Source: an uncultured Prevotellaceae bacterium (GTDB lineage Bacteria > Bacteroidota > Bacteroidia > Bacteroidales > Bacteroidaceae). Taken from it: DNA of 64,000 nucleotides. The notes under the pieces were generated by a model. That model was not told the DNA's origin. It was given only the letters and a program-made list of their open reading frames with translations, and made no database searches. Position numbers and translations under genes: made by a program. Positions 17,998 through 28,300 of this stretch are shown piece after piece (position 1 is the stretch's first letter; the number at the start of each line of letters is the position of its first letter). The stretch is taken from the NCBI GenBank assembly GCA_902774815.1, contig CACYJV010000001.1, positions 1 to 64,000 on the forward strand, given 5' to 3'.

Positions 17998-20796
17998 TTA
18001 TCTATTCCCCATGATTTTCCCATCTGGCGTGATGCCTGCCACACTCACTCGTATGCGTGTCTCTCGGCTATTGTTGTAGACGGTCGAACGGAAGTGGCCG
18101 TCGGCTCCAATACGGGCATTGGGATTCCAATAGAGCGTTCGGCGGTAATCGGTGGGTTCTGGTGGAAGGGCTTGACTGTAGTCGGGTTGATAGAAGTCGG
18201 CAGGTTCGGCAAAGCCTGGCAACAGGTAGCGACGGTCGCGATAGGTGGTTTGAACGCCATTGTTGGGAATGGTCTCATAGACGAGCGTGATGTCGTCGCG
18301 GTTGACGCTGACCGTGTAGAGGGAGTCGGGATTGCGAGGCTCGTAGTCGGTGTAGAAGCGGAAGTTGCGCAGACGGCGCAGGTGGAGATCGTTGAAGATG
18401 GCTCCCTCGGCCCGATTCTTGATGCTCTCCTCCACCGACTGATAGTTCTGATAGAAGGTGTACTGGCGGCTGAGCTCACTGCCTTCGGCCAAACGCGCGC
18501 GAACATTATAAAATTTGTAGCGCCCCATGTTGCCATAGAGGGTATAGCAAGCCGTGAAAGGGAAACGCCCCATGTTGACCAATCCCCACGAGAGACCGCG
18601 ATCGGTGGCCAGGTTGTAGAGGTCGTAGGCATCGACGACGTAGGCAGGCTTGGAATAGTCGATGGACCTGCGGCCACGACGACGCGCATTGACGTTGACC
18701 TGCGAGAGCGTGTGGTCGCCATCGAGACGTGAATTGCTGAGGTCTTCATCAGTTTCCACGCCTGCAGTAGGCACATAGTCGGGTTGATGCTGTTCGTACC
18801 AACTGTATTCACGGGCAAAGACAGGATAGAACAAGTCGCGCTTCACATAGAAATCGGCATAGGAATCTTCGTCGAGCATGCCCTTGACCTTGCCCGACTG
18901 CATGCTCTTCTTCAGCGAGTCGCGCCGCTCATAGGCCTTCATGAAGAGGATGGCCGTGCCATAGTAAGGTGGCAATTCGAACGTGAAGTGCCCTCCATCT
19001 TTGGTTTCCTGGACTGCACCGACCGTCTGGCCATCGGCCACCAACTCTGCCTCAACAAGAACCTCGTGGCGAAGGGAACCATGATTGACACCAAGCACGG
19101 AGTTCTCGATGTTGGCAAAGTCGGGCTCTTCAACAACGGAAGTCTCTTTGGCAGCAGCATCGTTGACTTCCTCGCTGGGTTCGGGCTCTTCAAAGGTGCC
19201 ACCCGTGAACAATCCGGAATTACTCTCGTTGACGCGCTGCTGCTCCTGGAATACCGTCTCACGACTGTTGAGCGCTGCTATCTGGTCGCGTTGCATGGTC
19301 TCCAAGCCCAGCATCTTATGGACGGAACCATCTATGGTGAGCGAACGCTCGGGCGTGTAGCGCAATGACTTCACGGGCCGATAGCGCCGCCAACCCTGAA
19401 CCATCATCAAAAGATCAAGCCGCGAACGATGCTCGGCATCATCGCTCTCAAAATAGTAAGCGGGATGGGCAACGAAACCTTTGAGGTCGGACGTGAGCAA
19501 CAACTCGCTCAGCATGGAACCGTCGGCATAGGTGAGGTCGTCGGTATGGGCATCGCGAATGGAGACGGAGATAGGCATGTCCGAAACGTCTTCAGACAAT
19601 GGCGAGGAAGGAGAAAGGGCCACGTCGAGGGGAATGGGCTCATAGGGATCGAAGTCGGTCTTGCCTGCAGTACTGACGAGCAACGGCACTTCCATGTCGT
19701 GGTTGTTGACAAAGAACAACCTTGAAGCAAGGATATTGCGATTGGCATCGAACACCAACAGCTCGTTGACACCCGTGGGAACTGATTGAAGTGGAAGAGT
19801 GAGCGCGCCCTGCACGGGAGTAGTAATCTTCTGGAAGCTGACCAAGCGACCACGACAAAGCACCGCCACAGCCAACGATTGTCCTTGGAAGGAAGGTGAA
19901 AAGCCGAGGGAGACATCGCGGTCAGAGAGTTTCAGGGTGACGCCCTCGCGCTGAGCCTTGGGAAGGTTGAAGGAGTAGTCCTTGCCGCGCCACGTGAAAC
20001 GGGCCTTGAGACGACCGCCCTCACCTTTCCTCTCTGCACTCTCAACCAAAAACGAGCCTCGCCCCATGTAGTCAGTAGCGATGGGAGTACCGTCGGAGAG
20101 AGTTCCGCTGAGGTCAACAGCCTGTCCGTACTGATCGGTCAGCTCAAAGGCAACACGCGAGGAAAGGCCTTCAACAAGTTGTCCGCCTTCGGGATAGAAA
20201 TGACAACGGAGTTCCTCCTTAGGCAGGCGACGGACATCCTGCTTCGGACGCTGATACATGTACTTGGCATCGTAATCGCCACGACGATCGGGTTTACTGT
20301 AGACAGGCAGGACACGAGAGAAAAGCCCGTCCCACTCGCGGAAGAAGTCGGCAGCCATCTGATTGTTATAGAAGAGGTGACGGTCGTCGCGGGTATAGTG
20401 GCGATGGCCAACGTTGAAGTTGAGCATCCAACGCGTGTAGGCACGAAGTTCGTAGTAGCCAGAGTAGAGAGAGTCTTGAAGAACGAATTGCCCGCAGGTG
20501 AAGCCATGACTGCTGACGATGATGCGCTGGCGCTCGACGACAAGTCCATCGGGCGAGAGCAACTCCACGTAGAGCAGACGGCTCATGTCGGTGGGCTGGA
20601 GGTTGTCGGCACGCAACACATAGGCTTTATACCAGAGCGTGTCGCCAACGAAGTAGCACGTATTGTCGGTATGGAGATAGACCTTCTCCTGCACTTGAGC
20701 GTTTTGCTCAAGTGCCTGCTGCAAGTCATCGAAGCCATTGGCATTGGCTACGGCGGCCACTATTGACAATACGAGTAATAAAAGACTCCTCATCAT
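17998..20796 (-). CDS. MG2-domain (macroglobulin-like) secreted protein
   Basis: The 932-residue protein has a signal peptide (MMRSLLLLVLSIVAAVANA) and an N-terminal macroglobulin-like domain (VYLHTDNTCYFVGDTLWYKAYVL, about 38-60). Further beta-sandwich regions follow (CHFYPEGGQLVEGLSSRVAFELTD-like, about 200-225). No thioester motif of true alpha-2-macroglobulins is visible. A region near 690-760 (VNVNARRRGRRSIDYSKPAYVVDAYDLYN) is reminiscent of a TonB-receptor plug, and the C-terminus ends in a beta-rich domain. Proteins of this layout are widespread in Bacteroidota envelopes without a known function. It sits inside the pectin run between an esterase and an SGNH hydrolase with gaps of 33 and 34 bp, so it is probably cotranscribed with them. 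Confidence 0.7.
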   Translation of the reverse strand: MMRSLLLLVLSIVAAVANANGFDDLQQALEQNAQVQEKVYLHTDNTCYFVGDTLWYKAYVLRADNLQPTDMSRLLYVELLSPDGLVVERQRIIVSSHGFTCGQFVLQDSLYSGYYELRAYTRWMLNFNVGHRHYTRDDRHLFYNNQMAADFFREWDGLFSRVLPVYSKPDRRGDYDAKYMYQRPKQDVRRLPKEELRCHFYPEGGQLVEGLSSRVAFELTDQYGQAVDLSGTLSDGTPIATDYMGRGSFLVESAERKGEGGRLKARFTWRGKDYSFNLPKAQREGVTLKLSDRDVSLGFSPSFQGQSLAVAVLCRGRLVSFQKITTPVQGALTLPLQSVPTGVNELLVFDANRNILASRLFFVNNHDMEVPLLVSTAGKTDFDPYEPIPLDVALSPSSPLSEDVSDMPISVSIRDAHTDDLTYADGSMLSELLLTSDLKGFVAHPAYYFESDDAEHRSRLDLLMMVQGWRRYRPVKSLRYTPERSLTIDGSVHKMLGLETMQRDQIAALNSRETVFQEQQRVNESNSGLFTGGTFEEPEPSEEVNDAAAKETSVVEEPDFANIENSVLGVNHGSLRHEVLVEAELVADGQTVGAVQETKDGGHFTFELPPYYGTAILFMKAYERRDSLKKSMQSGKVKGMLDEDSYADFYVKRDLFYPVFAREYSWYEQHQPDYVPTAGVETDEDLSNSRLDGDHTLSQVNVNARRRGRRSIDYSKPAYVVDAYDLYNLATDRGLSWGLVNMGRFPFTACYTLYGNMGRYKFYNVRARLAEGSELSRQYTFYQNYQSVEESIKNRAEGAIFNDLHLRRLRNFRFYTDYEPRNPDSLYTVSVNRDDITLVYETIPNNGVQTTYRDRRYLLPGFAEPADFYQPDYSQALPPEPTDYRRTLYWNPNARIGADGHFRSTVYNNSRETRIRVSVAGITPDGKIMGNR

Positions 20797-20829
20797 CTCT
20801 TCAAATGAATAGATCGAAGATGCAGCGAA

Positions 20830-22305
20830 TTATTTAGAAATCGCCTCAGCCACGATGCGCGCCATCTGGCCTGCACCTTCACGAGTAGGATGGATGCCGT
20901 CGCCCTGCATCTGCCGCTTGTCGTCGTTGCGGAAGAGCGAATGCAGGTCGATGATGCTGCAACCATTCTTTCGAGCCACATCCTGAAGGATGGGGATGAT
21001 TTCGGTTGTGATGGTGTTATCGTTGATGCCCCACGAATCCTTGAAGGCAGGTATGGGGGTAGCGATGAAAATACGGGGCTTAGTTGGCTGGGTTCCCTTC
21101 TTCAGTCCGACAGCATAAGGACGGCGCAAGGAGTCAATCATCTGCTGCAGGTCGCGGCGGAACTCACTTCCATGCTGCCAGTTATAGGGCTTAGAATCGT
21201 TGGTGCCCAGCTTGATGACGACAACATCGGGACAGAAAGCCAACGCATCGCGCCAAGCCTGCTCCTGCATGTAGGGATGATCGCCCTTGTTGAGCAGCGT
21301 GCGGGCGCCAACGCCAAAGTTGCGAACGAGGTAGCTATCGCCCAACTGGCGTTGCAGCTGTGCGGGGTAGCCATTGAGTTCGCCCATGTAGATGCCTGAA
21401 CCATCGGTAATGCTATTGCCAATGCAAGCCACACGAATGGCATCGGCACGAGGCGACTTCAGGTGGGCAAGCCAATAGTTGAGATCGCTGATCATCTGCC
21501 CGTGATGCGCGAAATTGTCGCGGAAACCCCATCCGTGACCGCCTGTCGGATAGACATAAAGCGAGCAGTCGTTGCCAGCCATCTGCATAGCAGAATAGTA
21601 GGCAATGCCATTGGTGACGGGAGGTACTGTGCCATCGTCGTTGGAAGTCAGCACCAAGGCAGGAGGCGTGAGGTGACGACGAACGGCACGATTGCTGGAA
21701 AATTCGCGCACAAGAGCTTCATCGCTACGACCTTCGCCCAAGAAGCCCATGACAGATCCGCGATGGGTCTGACGTTCGTCCATCGAGATAACGGGATAGA
21801 ACAGTATGGAGAAATTGGGGCGTGCTTCGAAAGGTGCATGGGTACTGACGGCCGATGCCAGATGGCCACCTGCGGAGAAGCCCATAATGCCAAGGTCGTT
21901 GGGATTGACACCCCACACAAGGGCACTATCGCGAACAAGGCGGAACGCTTCATAGGCATCGCCAAGAGGAATATTGCGGTCGCCATTAGGCATGCGATAC
22001 TTCAACACAAAGAAGGCGATGCCCTTGGCATTGAAGAACTGTGCCCAATTGTGTCCTTCGTGAGACATGGCAAGATGGCTATAGCCGCCACCGGGACAAT
22101 CGATGATGGCACGGCCTGAAGGCATCTCGGGCAGATAGCAAGTGAGCATGGCTACATCGATGCCGCCATCGTTTTCGCTTAGAGGAACAATAGGTGTGGA
22201 ACTACGGTCGCTCAGGACAAGTGTGAACTGACGGGCCGTCTGCGAGAAAGCTGCCAGCGACATCAGGCAGCAAAGGGCCAATGATAAAAGTTTCTTGATT
22301 TTCAT
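20830..22305 (-). CDS. Two-domain esterase: alpha/beta hydrolase plus SGNH hydrolase
   Basis: The 491-residue protein has a signal peptide (MKIKKLLSLALCCLMSLAAFSQ; start at 22305 chosen because it begins the signal). Residues about 40-290 are an alpha/beta hydrolase of the acetyl-esterase type with CPGGGY (oxyanion loop), GFSAGGH (nucleophile), DDGTVPP (Asp) and GGHGWG (His). Residues about 300-490 are an SGNH hydrolase with CIGNSITDGSG, KLGTNDSKP and GIHPTREGAG. Two unrelated catalytic folds in one chain suggest removal of acetyl groups at different positions of pectin. It is 23 bp downstream of the GH2 gene and 33 bp upstream of the MG2 gene. Confidence 0.88.
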   Translation of the reverse strand: MKIKKLLSLALCCLMSLAAFSQTARQFTLVLSDRSSTPIVPLSENDGGIDVAMLTCYLPEMPSGRAIIDCPGGGYSHLAMSHEGHNWAQFFNAKGIAFFVLKYRMPNGDRNIPLGDAYEAFRLVRDSALVWGVNPNDLGIMGFSAGGHLASAVSTHAPFEARPNFSILFYPVISMDERQTHRGSVMGFLGEGRSDEALVREFSSNRAVRRHLTPPALVLTSNDDGTVPPVTNGIAYYSAMQMAGNDCSLYVYPTGGHGWGFRDNFAHHGQMISDLNYWLAHLKSPRADAIRVACIGNSITDGSGIYMGELNGYPAQLQRQLGDSYLVRNFGVGARTLLNKGDHPYMQEQAWRDALAFCPDVVVIKLGTNDSKPYNWQHGSEFRRDLQQMIDSLRRPYAVGLKKGTQPTKPRIFIATPIPAFKDSWGINDNTITTEIIPILQDVARKNGCSIIDLHSLFRNDDKRQMQGDGIHPTREGAGQMARIVAEAISK

Positions 22306-22328
22306 TGTTATGTTGGCTTTAAGATGAT

Positions 22329-25300
22329 TCAAAGACCGCACTGCTGGTGGAACTCAACTTCCACGATGCGAAGCTTGACCTCGCCCTTGGACATACGGAC
22401 GCGATCGAGTTCACCTGTTGCACCACCAGCCAACTCCTTAATTTCGCCAAAGGCGGAACTGTTCTGGACAGGTCCCAACATGCGAATGGTCAGTTGGTCG
22501 GTGCTGACGGGGTTGTCTATGGGTATGTGGACATAACCGAGCGTTGCGTAAGTCATACCTTCCCAAAGCAATTTCTTGCCTGCATAGATGGCGAGAGGAT
22601 AGCATTTGTTGCGCCAACCGGTGAGTTTCAGCACGACTTCATTGACAAGTGCACGACGCGAGAGCTGGTAGGTGACCCATGCATGCTCCGACAATCCATC
22701 GCTCGCCCATTCGGAGAGTTCGTTGTCGTCGTAGCTATTGGCCACGGAAGCGACATTACTACCAGCTGTAGCACCAACGATGTCAATACCCAGAGAAACA
22801 TCGTGGTAGGAAGGAGTGGATGGTGTGGCGCCACGAGAGAGATTCAGAGGCAGAGGCATATTAGTATGATGCGAGGTTTGCATCGTGATGGTGACAGGCG
22901 TCATGCCTTCTGCAGCACAACAAACGGTAATCTCACCAGCCGTCGTGGTGCTACGAACCAACACACGATTGACACCACACTCAACAGGAAGACTCATCTG
23001 GCGAATGTAGTTGTCGAAGGCCGACGGTTTCTCAGGACCATCGAGCAGAGTGCCCTTGCCTATTTCTGATTTCGGGTTTCGGGTTTCGAGTTTCGAGTTT
23101 TCGTACGGCCACGAACCCTGTGGCGTGGCAATGCCGCCCAACCACTCGACCTCGCCCCAATAGTTGAAATGAACCATACGATTGTCGAGCGGGCAACGAC
23201 GTCCCTGCTTGTCAACGACTTCAACTTCGACAATGGCCATATCGGCCCCATCGGCTTGGAAGCCATTTGGATTCTCAATCGTAGTGAGCTTCAGGTGGTG
23301 AGGTTCACCTACGGTTTCAATAGAATAACGGCTGACCTCCCTACCCTCTCGATAGCTGACAGCCTTGAGCGTACCAGCCTCAAAGGGGATATTGGCAAAC
23401 GTAAAGAGATACTGAAAACGACGAACGCCCTTGCCCAATGAGCGCCCGTTCAGGAAGAGTTCGACTGCATCGCCCGTAGAGACGACATGCTTCGTGAGCA
23501 CTTGCGAAGGCTGATAATTCCAATGGCCGACGATATAGGTGCGGTCGTGCTCGGGTTCAACCCATCCGTCCCACATCACCTGATGAGCATAGAAAGCATC
23601 CTTGGGCAAACGCATGGCATCGGTGACACCACTGGTACGATAATTCGACTCACCTCGAAAATGTGTATTGGTGTCGGAGAAGACTATCTTTGCCCCACCG
23701 CTATTCACGCGTCGACCTGTACCCGGGCGTTCCAACCAATAGTCGTACCAACGGCGAACCATCTCGACTGCGAACTCATCCATATTGTGATTGTACTCGC
23801 GGGCAGGTGCATTGCGATAGAGAGGACCTGCACCCTCCTTGTGATAGGGATAGCTCCACTCATCCCAATATTTACGAAGCCCTTCGTCGCGACAATACTC
23901 CATCTGCCACATGGGATGCTTCTGCGACTTATTGACGTAGAGCATCTCACCTCCATACTCGGCTTCGTCGATGTCGAGCATTTCACGAGAGCCTATGGCA
24001 CGTCCACCGTAAGGATCGAAGCGATCGCGAACGGCCTTCAGCTCGAGCATGTGGTCACGCGAAATGGACTCGTTGCCTCCCTCGTAGAAGAGGATGCTGG
24101 GATTGTTGCGATTGTAGATAATGGCATCGCGCATGAGTTCGACACGTTGCTCCCAACGACGACCTTCAACGTCTTTCTCTGCATCGCCGGCAGGCATCGC
24201 CTGAATAAGGCCCACACGGTCGCACGACTCAACGTCCTGCTTCCAAGGCGTCACGTGCATCCATCTGACCAGATTGCCCCCCGACTCCACCATCAGACGA
24301 TTGGAGTAGTCGCTCATCCATGCAGGCACGCTCATGCCGACTCCAGGCCATTCGTTAGAAGTACGCTGGGCATAGCCATGCATCATGATGACTCGGTCGT
24401 TGAGCCAAATCTGACCATCGGCGAAATGCGTCTTGCGGAAGCCCGTGCGGGTAATGACCAAGTCATTCGAAGCAGTCGCCGTCTCAAGTTTATCACGCAG
24501 ATAGGTCTCCACCGTGTAGAGATAACCATACCCCCACGACCAGAAATGCAACCCCTGCACTTCTTCCGCGGCCTTGACAACACCTGTTTCCCCTGGTTGC
24601 AGGGTAATGATGGTGTCACCATTGAAACCAGCTACCTTGTTGCCATCTGCATCTTTTATTACGACCGTCAGGAAGAATCTGCGCTCTTTTGTGTCGTCGT
24701 TCTTCACCTGACTCTCCACATGAATGGTAGCCTTGTGGTTAGCAATGTTGAAATCGGTGGCATAGACATAGGTTCCCGTGGTGCCGAGGTTGGAATAAAG
24801 CGGAAGTGTCTGATAGAGCAATCCGGTAGTGTGGAGCCACACATTTTTTGGAATGCCGCCGTAGTTGGCGTTGAAGTTCTTGTTGTTCCATTGGAAGTTA
24901 GACTCAGTGGAGCGCTCATGATAGTTCCAACTGTTGTCGGTACGTACTGCCAATACGTTCTCACCTTGAACGATGTAAGGTGTCAAGTCGAAGCCAAAGG
25001 CCATGACTCCATTCTCTGACAAGCCTAAGTAGTGACCGTTGAGATAGACGTCGGCACCAAAGCGTACGCCCTCGAACTCGACGAAGAACTTGCGGTCTGC
25101 GGTTTCATCGATGTTGAAGTGTTTACGATACCAAACGATAGTATCAGATAGCTGGGCACAGGCGATGCTGAAAGCTTCTTCCTCGTTCCATGCACGTGGC
25201 AAGGTAATAGGTCGCCATTGGTGATCGTCTATCCCAGGAATTTGTCCATCTTCCACATCGCCTACTTGCATAAGCCAATTGCCGTTGAAAGAGATCCTCT

Positions 25301-25367
25301 CCCTTTCAACGGCATTGATACTCTGTGCAATAACGAGCAGCAAAGTGACTAATAGGCACTTTTTCAT
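22329..25367 (-). CDS. Glycoside hydrolase family 2 (beta-galactosidase/glucuronidase type)
   Basis: The 1012-residue secreted enzyme has a signal peptide (MKKCLLVTLLLVIAQSINA), an N-terminal sugar-binding sandwich (FEGVRFGADVYLNGHYLG), an immunoglobulin-like domain, and a TIM barrel with the acid/base motif FYEGGNESIS near residue 430 and a likely nucleophile in WQMEYCRDE near 487. Extra beta domains follow. The last 150 residues (SNVASVANSYDDNELSEW, WVTYQLSRRALVNEVVLK) look like a galactose-binding/CBM32-type module. In this operon a beta-galactosidase or beta-glucuronidase acting on rhamnogalacturonan side chains is likely. A seven-base tandem repeat is inserted in frame at 23066-23101. 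The gap to PL11 is only 7 bp. Confidence 0.87.
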   Translation of the reverse strand: MKKCLLVTLLLVIAQSINAVERERISFNGNWLMQVGDVEDGQIPGIDDHQWRPITLPRAWNEEEAFSIACAQLSDTIVWYRKHFNIDETADRKFFVEFEGVRFGADVYLNGHYLGLSENGVMAFGFDLTPYIVQGENVLAVRTDNSWNYHERSTESNFQWNNKNFNANYGGIPKNVWLHTTGLLYQTLPLYSNLGTTGTYVYATDFNIANHKATIHVESQVKNDDTKERRFFLTVVIKDADGNKVAGFNGDTIITLQPGETGVVKAAEEVQGLHFWSWGYGYLYTVETYLRDKLETATASNDLVITRTGFRKTHFADGQIWLNDRVIMMHGYAQRTSNEWPGVGMSVPAWMSDYSNRLMVESGGNLVRWMHVTPWKQDVESCDRVGLIQAMPAGDAEKDVEGRRWEQRVELMRDAIIYNRNNPSILFYEGGNESISRDHMLELKAVRDRFDPYGGRAIGSREMLDIDEAEYGGEMLYVNKSQKHPMWQMEYCRDEGLRKYWDEWSYPYHKEGAGPLYRNAPAREYNHNMDEFAVEMVRRWYDYWLERPGTGRRVNSGGAKIVFSDTNTHFRGESNYRTSGVTDAMRLPKDAFYAHQVMWDGWVEPEHDRTYIVGHWNYQPSQVLTKHVVSTGDAVELFLNGRSLGKGVRRFQYLFTFANIPFEAGTLKAVSYREGREVSRYSIETVGEPHHLKLTTIENPNGFQADGADMAIVEVEVVDKQGRRCPLDNRMVHFNYWGEVEWLGGIATPQGSWPYENSKLETRNPKSEIGKGTLLDGPEKPSAFDNYIRQMSLPVECGVNRVLVRSTTTAGEITVCCAAEGMTPVTITMQTSHHTNMPLPLNLSRGATPSTPSYHDVSLGIDIVGATAGSNVASVANSYDDNELSEWASDGLSEHAWVTYQLSRRALVNEVVLKLTGWRNKCYPLAIYAGKKLLWEGMTYATLGYVHIPIDNPVSTDQLTIRMLGPVQNSSAFGEIKELAGGATGELDRVRMSKGEVKLRIVEVEFHQQCGL
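23066..23101 (-). repeat. In-frame 7-bp tandem repeat inside the GH2 gene
   Basis: Plus-strand units TTTCGGG, TTTCGGG, TTTCGAG, TTTCGAG, then TTTTCG lie in the GH2 frame and encode the odd linker NSKLETRNPKSEI. The composition is unlike the surrounding coding sequence. The insert sits between two C-terminal beta domains. Confidence 0.75.
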
Positions 25368-25374
25368 ACACACA

Positions 25375-28300
25375 CTATTTCACTACGATCTTGCGACCAC
25401 GAACGAAGTAGATGCCACGAGACAGCCCTTGCAGCGAGCTTGCATTCTTGCGAACAAGCTGACCCTTGGCATTATAGACATCGACCGGCTGACCGTCCTG
25501 ATCGTTATTGAAGAGGCCCTCAATACCCAAATCAACCACCACGAAGAGCAATCCTTCGCTGATGCGGCTCGTGTCCCAACCCAGACCAGAACCGATGACT
25601 GGCAAATCGAACTTAGGTGAACCGGCAAACGACGTAGCCTCGAAGATACGGATGGAGTCGCCCTCGGCCAAAGAATGGCTGTTGGAGAGGAACACCTTGA
25701 TGGTTCCGTTCATCGTGAGGCGGTTGATGCCACGCAAACTTGTGCAACCGTTGTTCACGGACGAAGCGCAGCGAACAGCTCCCACCACGTAGGTACTATT
25801 GGCATTGAACACGACGTTCTTATTGTCGACGTTCATCACGCCAGAGGTAGAGGTCTTGTTGGAGCCCACCTGCAGGGTTCCGTTGATGGTGTAGGCTGAA
25901 TTCTTCAGCGTTCCAAAACTGGTGGTGACACCCGACAGAACGGCCCCTTGGTCAACAGTCAGCGAGCCTGTACCGAGCGATGCCGACGAGCTGATGCCGA
26001 GTTCTCCTTCCTTGACGGCCACATTACCCGTCGTCGACCAGACACCCTTGACGGTCATCTTGCCCGTTCCAATCTTCTGGAAGAGGGCGTTCGACGTCAC
26101 CTTGCCATCGAACGTAAAGTTTTCATCGTTACCTACACGCCAGGTGTTGGCGCCCACGCTGCTGCCGTTGCTGAACGTACACGAGCCACCAAGGTTGCCC
26201 GAACCCGTGACCTTACCGATGGTGAACGTCTTGCCCGAGTTCTGAACCTCAACGCCCGAAGCGATGTCGAATGTGCCATTGGGGCATCCGCCTGCCGTGT
26301 TGAGTGTGAAGCGCAACAGCGCTGGGTCGTCGAGACTCGAAGTAGGCTTGATGGTGCCGGCAAAGTCGGTAAAGTTGCATTGCACAGGAGTACGTGTGGC
26401 ATAGTAGTTAGTGCCCTTCTCCGTGACGCAATAGATGGTGAGCGTGCCTTCGCCCGTTATCTTGTTTGAATAGGTAGAACGGTTGGCCATATACCATGAG
26501 CCCGACTTGCCCTTAGGCACGTTGACTGCATAGCTGGTGCCGGTGTTTTCGCGGAGTGAACCACCCTGATAGACTACGTTCTTGGCCGGTACGTTGGCAT
26601 TGATGCACTGAACGGTACCTGCAGCAATGGCGAGCGTGTCTAGTGTGGGATTAGCCACGTTTAGCTTCATCCAGCCGCCACCTTTCTTCGTCAGTTTGGT
26701 GCCTGAAACGGCCTTGTCGATGATGAAGTCGGCCGAGTTCTGAATGACACCGCCCAGAGCAGACTCCATTCGCATAAAGGAACCTTGCGTGACGGCTGTC
26801 GAGGTACGAAGCTCACCGCCGTTCTCCATGACGAACTTCAGGTTGCTGGTACCTACGCCACCCAGACTACCCGTTGCCTTAGTAGAATTTGAGAGTGTCG
26901 AAATGATGACGGCACCACCGGATATGCGAGTGCCACCCGTATAGCTATTCTCGGTCTTGATGTTAAGCGTACCAGTGCCCCGTTTGACGAGTACCGACTT
27001 GCCGACAATAGAGCCATTGCCGCTGAAGACATAAGGCTTCGTGTTGTCGACTATGATAGAGTCGGCTTCGAGTTCGCCGGCAAGAGTCACGTTGAACTGC
27101 TGGGCATCGTCGGTGAAGAACACTTTGTCGCCACTGACAAAGACATCGGCACTCTCGCCATCGGCACCAACGAAGTTCTCGTCGACGCCAAGGTTCCACG
27201 TGCCGCTTTCTGTGCCGTTCCAATAGACGGTTCCGGGATCGCGCAAACCCTCAACTTGAAGATAGAGTTTGCCATCTTCCAGAACGAGTTGCGCCTTGTG
27301 GGTATTACCCAGCCCCGTGACGTTCACCTTTGTGAGATCGCCTTCAACTTTTGCGATGTTGCCAATCAGATAGCGCCCAAGAGCGATTTCGGCATTGGCT
27401 CCCTTATGGGCAACAAACTCGAAGACTGGTTCCATGTACTTAGGTCCATACTGCCAGTTCTTGGTCTCGATGGTCAGGAGGTTGGCGTTCAATTGGTCGG
27501 CTGTCATGCCCTCACTGAAGACGTCGAAGACGACACGAGCGCCAAAGCCCAGCTTCAGCGTGTCGGTCGTGATGGAACCAGCCTTGTCGGCACCACCGGG
27601 ACGCAGTTTCGAGTCGTAATCCATCTTGATGCTACGGAACTGACCTCCATCGGAGTTGAGTTCGGCAAAGCGGTTGAGCCACAACGACGAATGCAGCAGT
27701 TTGCCATCGAAGTTGAGCACGCCTGCCCACACGTCGGTATTGCCTGTGTAGTTCTGCTCGACAGCAGGCAGCGTCAAGATTCCGTCACCCTGCTTCACCA
27801 GCCGCATGTCGCCGGCAAAGGCACCGCCCTTCACGTTGCAGGAGTAGTAGACATAGTTGATGAGGGGATTGCCGCTGGTATTGTTACTGTTGGTTCCCTG
27901 CACCCACGAAGGTACGTTGAAGGTAGCCACAAAAGGTTTGGCCCCGTCGGCAACGCTGATTTCGGTATTGTTGGTTTCACAGACAATGACGTGCTGCCCG
28001 TCGTTGGCCGATGTGATGGAGCCGCCGTTGGCTATCTCCGTACGACCGGTCATCGTGAGTGGCGGTGGAGCTACGGTGATGCCTTCCAGCTCACCGATGA
28101 AGTAACTGGCGTGAGGCGGTTGATTGTAGCCAACGCTCTCCCACACCATGCCCTGACGATACTGATGGTCGTGCCAGAGCGTATAGTTGCGATATTGGGT
28201 GGGGATGTTGGTCGTGTAGACGCGGATGTATTTGTTGTCGGAAGTGCGCGCGATGATTTCCTCGCGCCAGTCACCAAGGATGTCGCCTGTTGCCGAAGGG

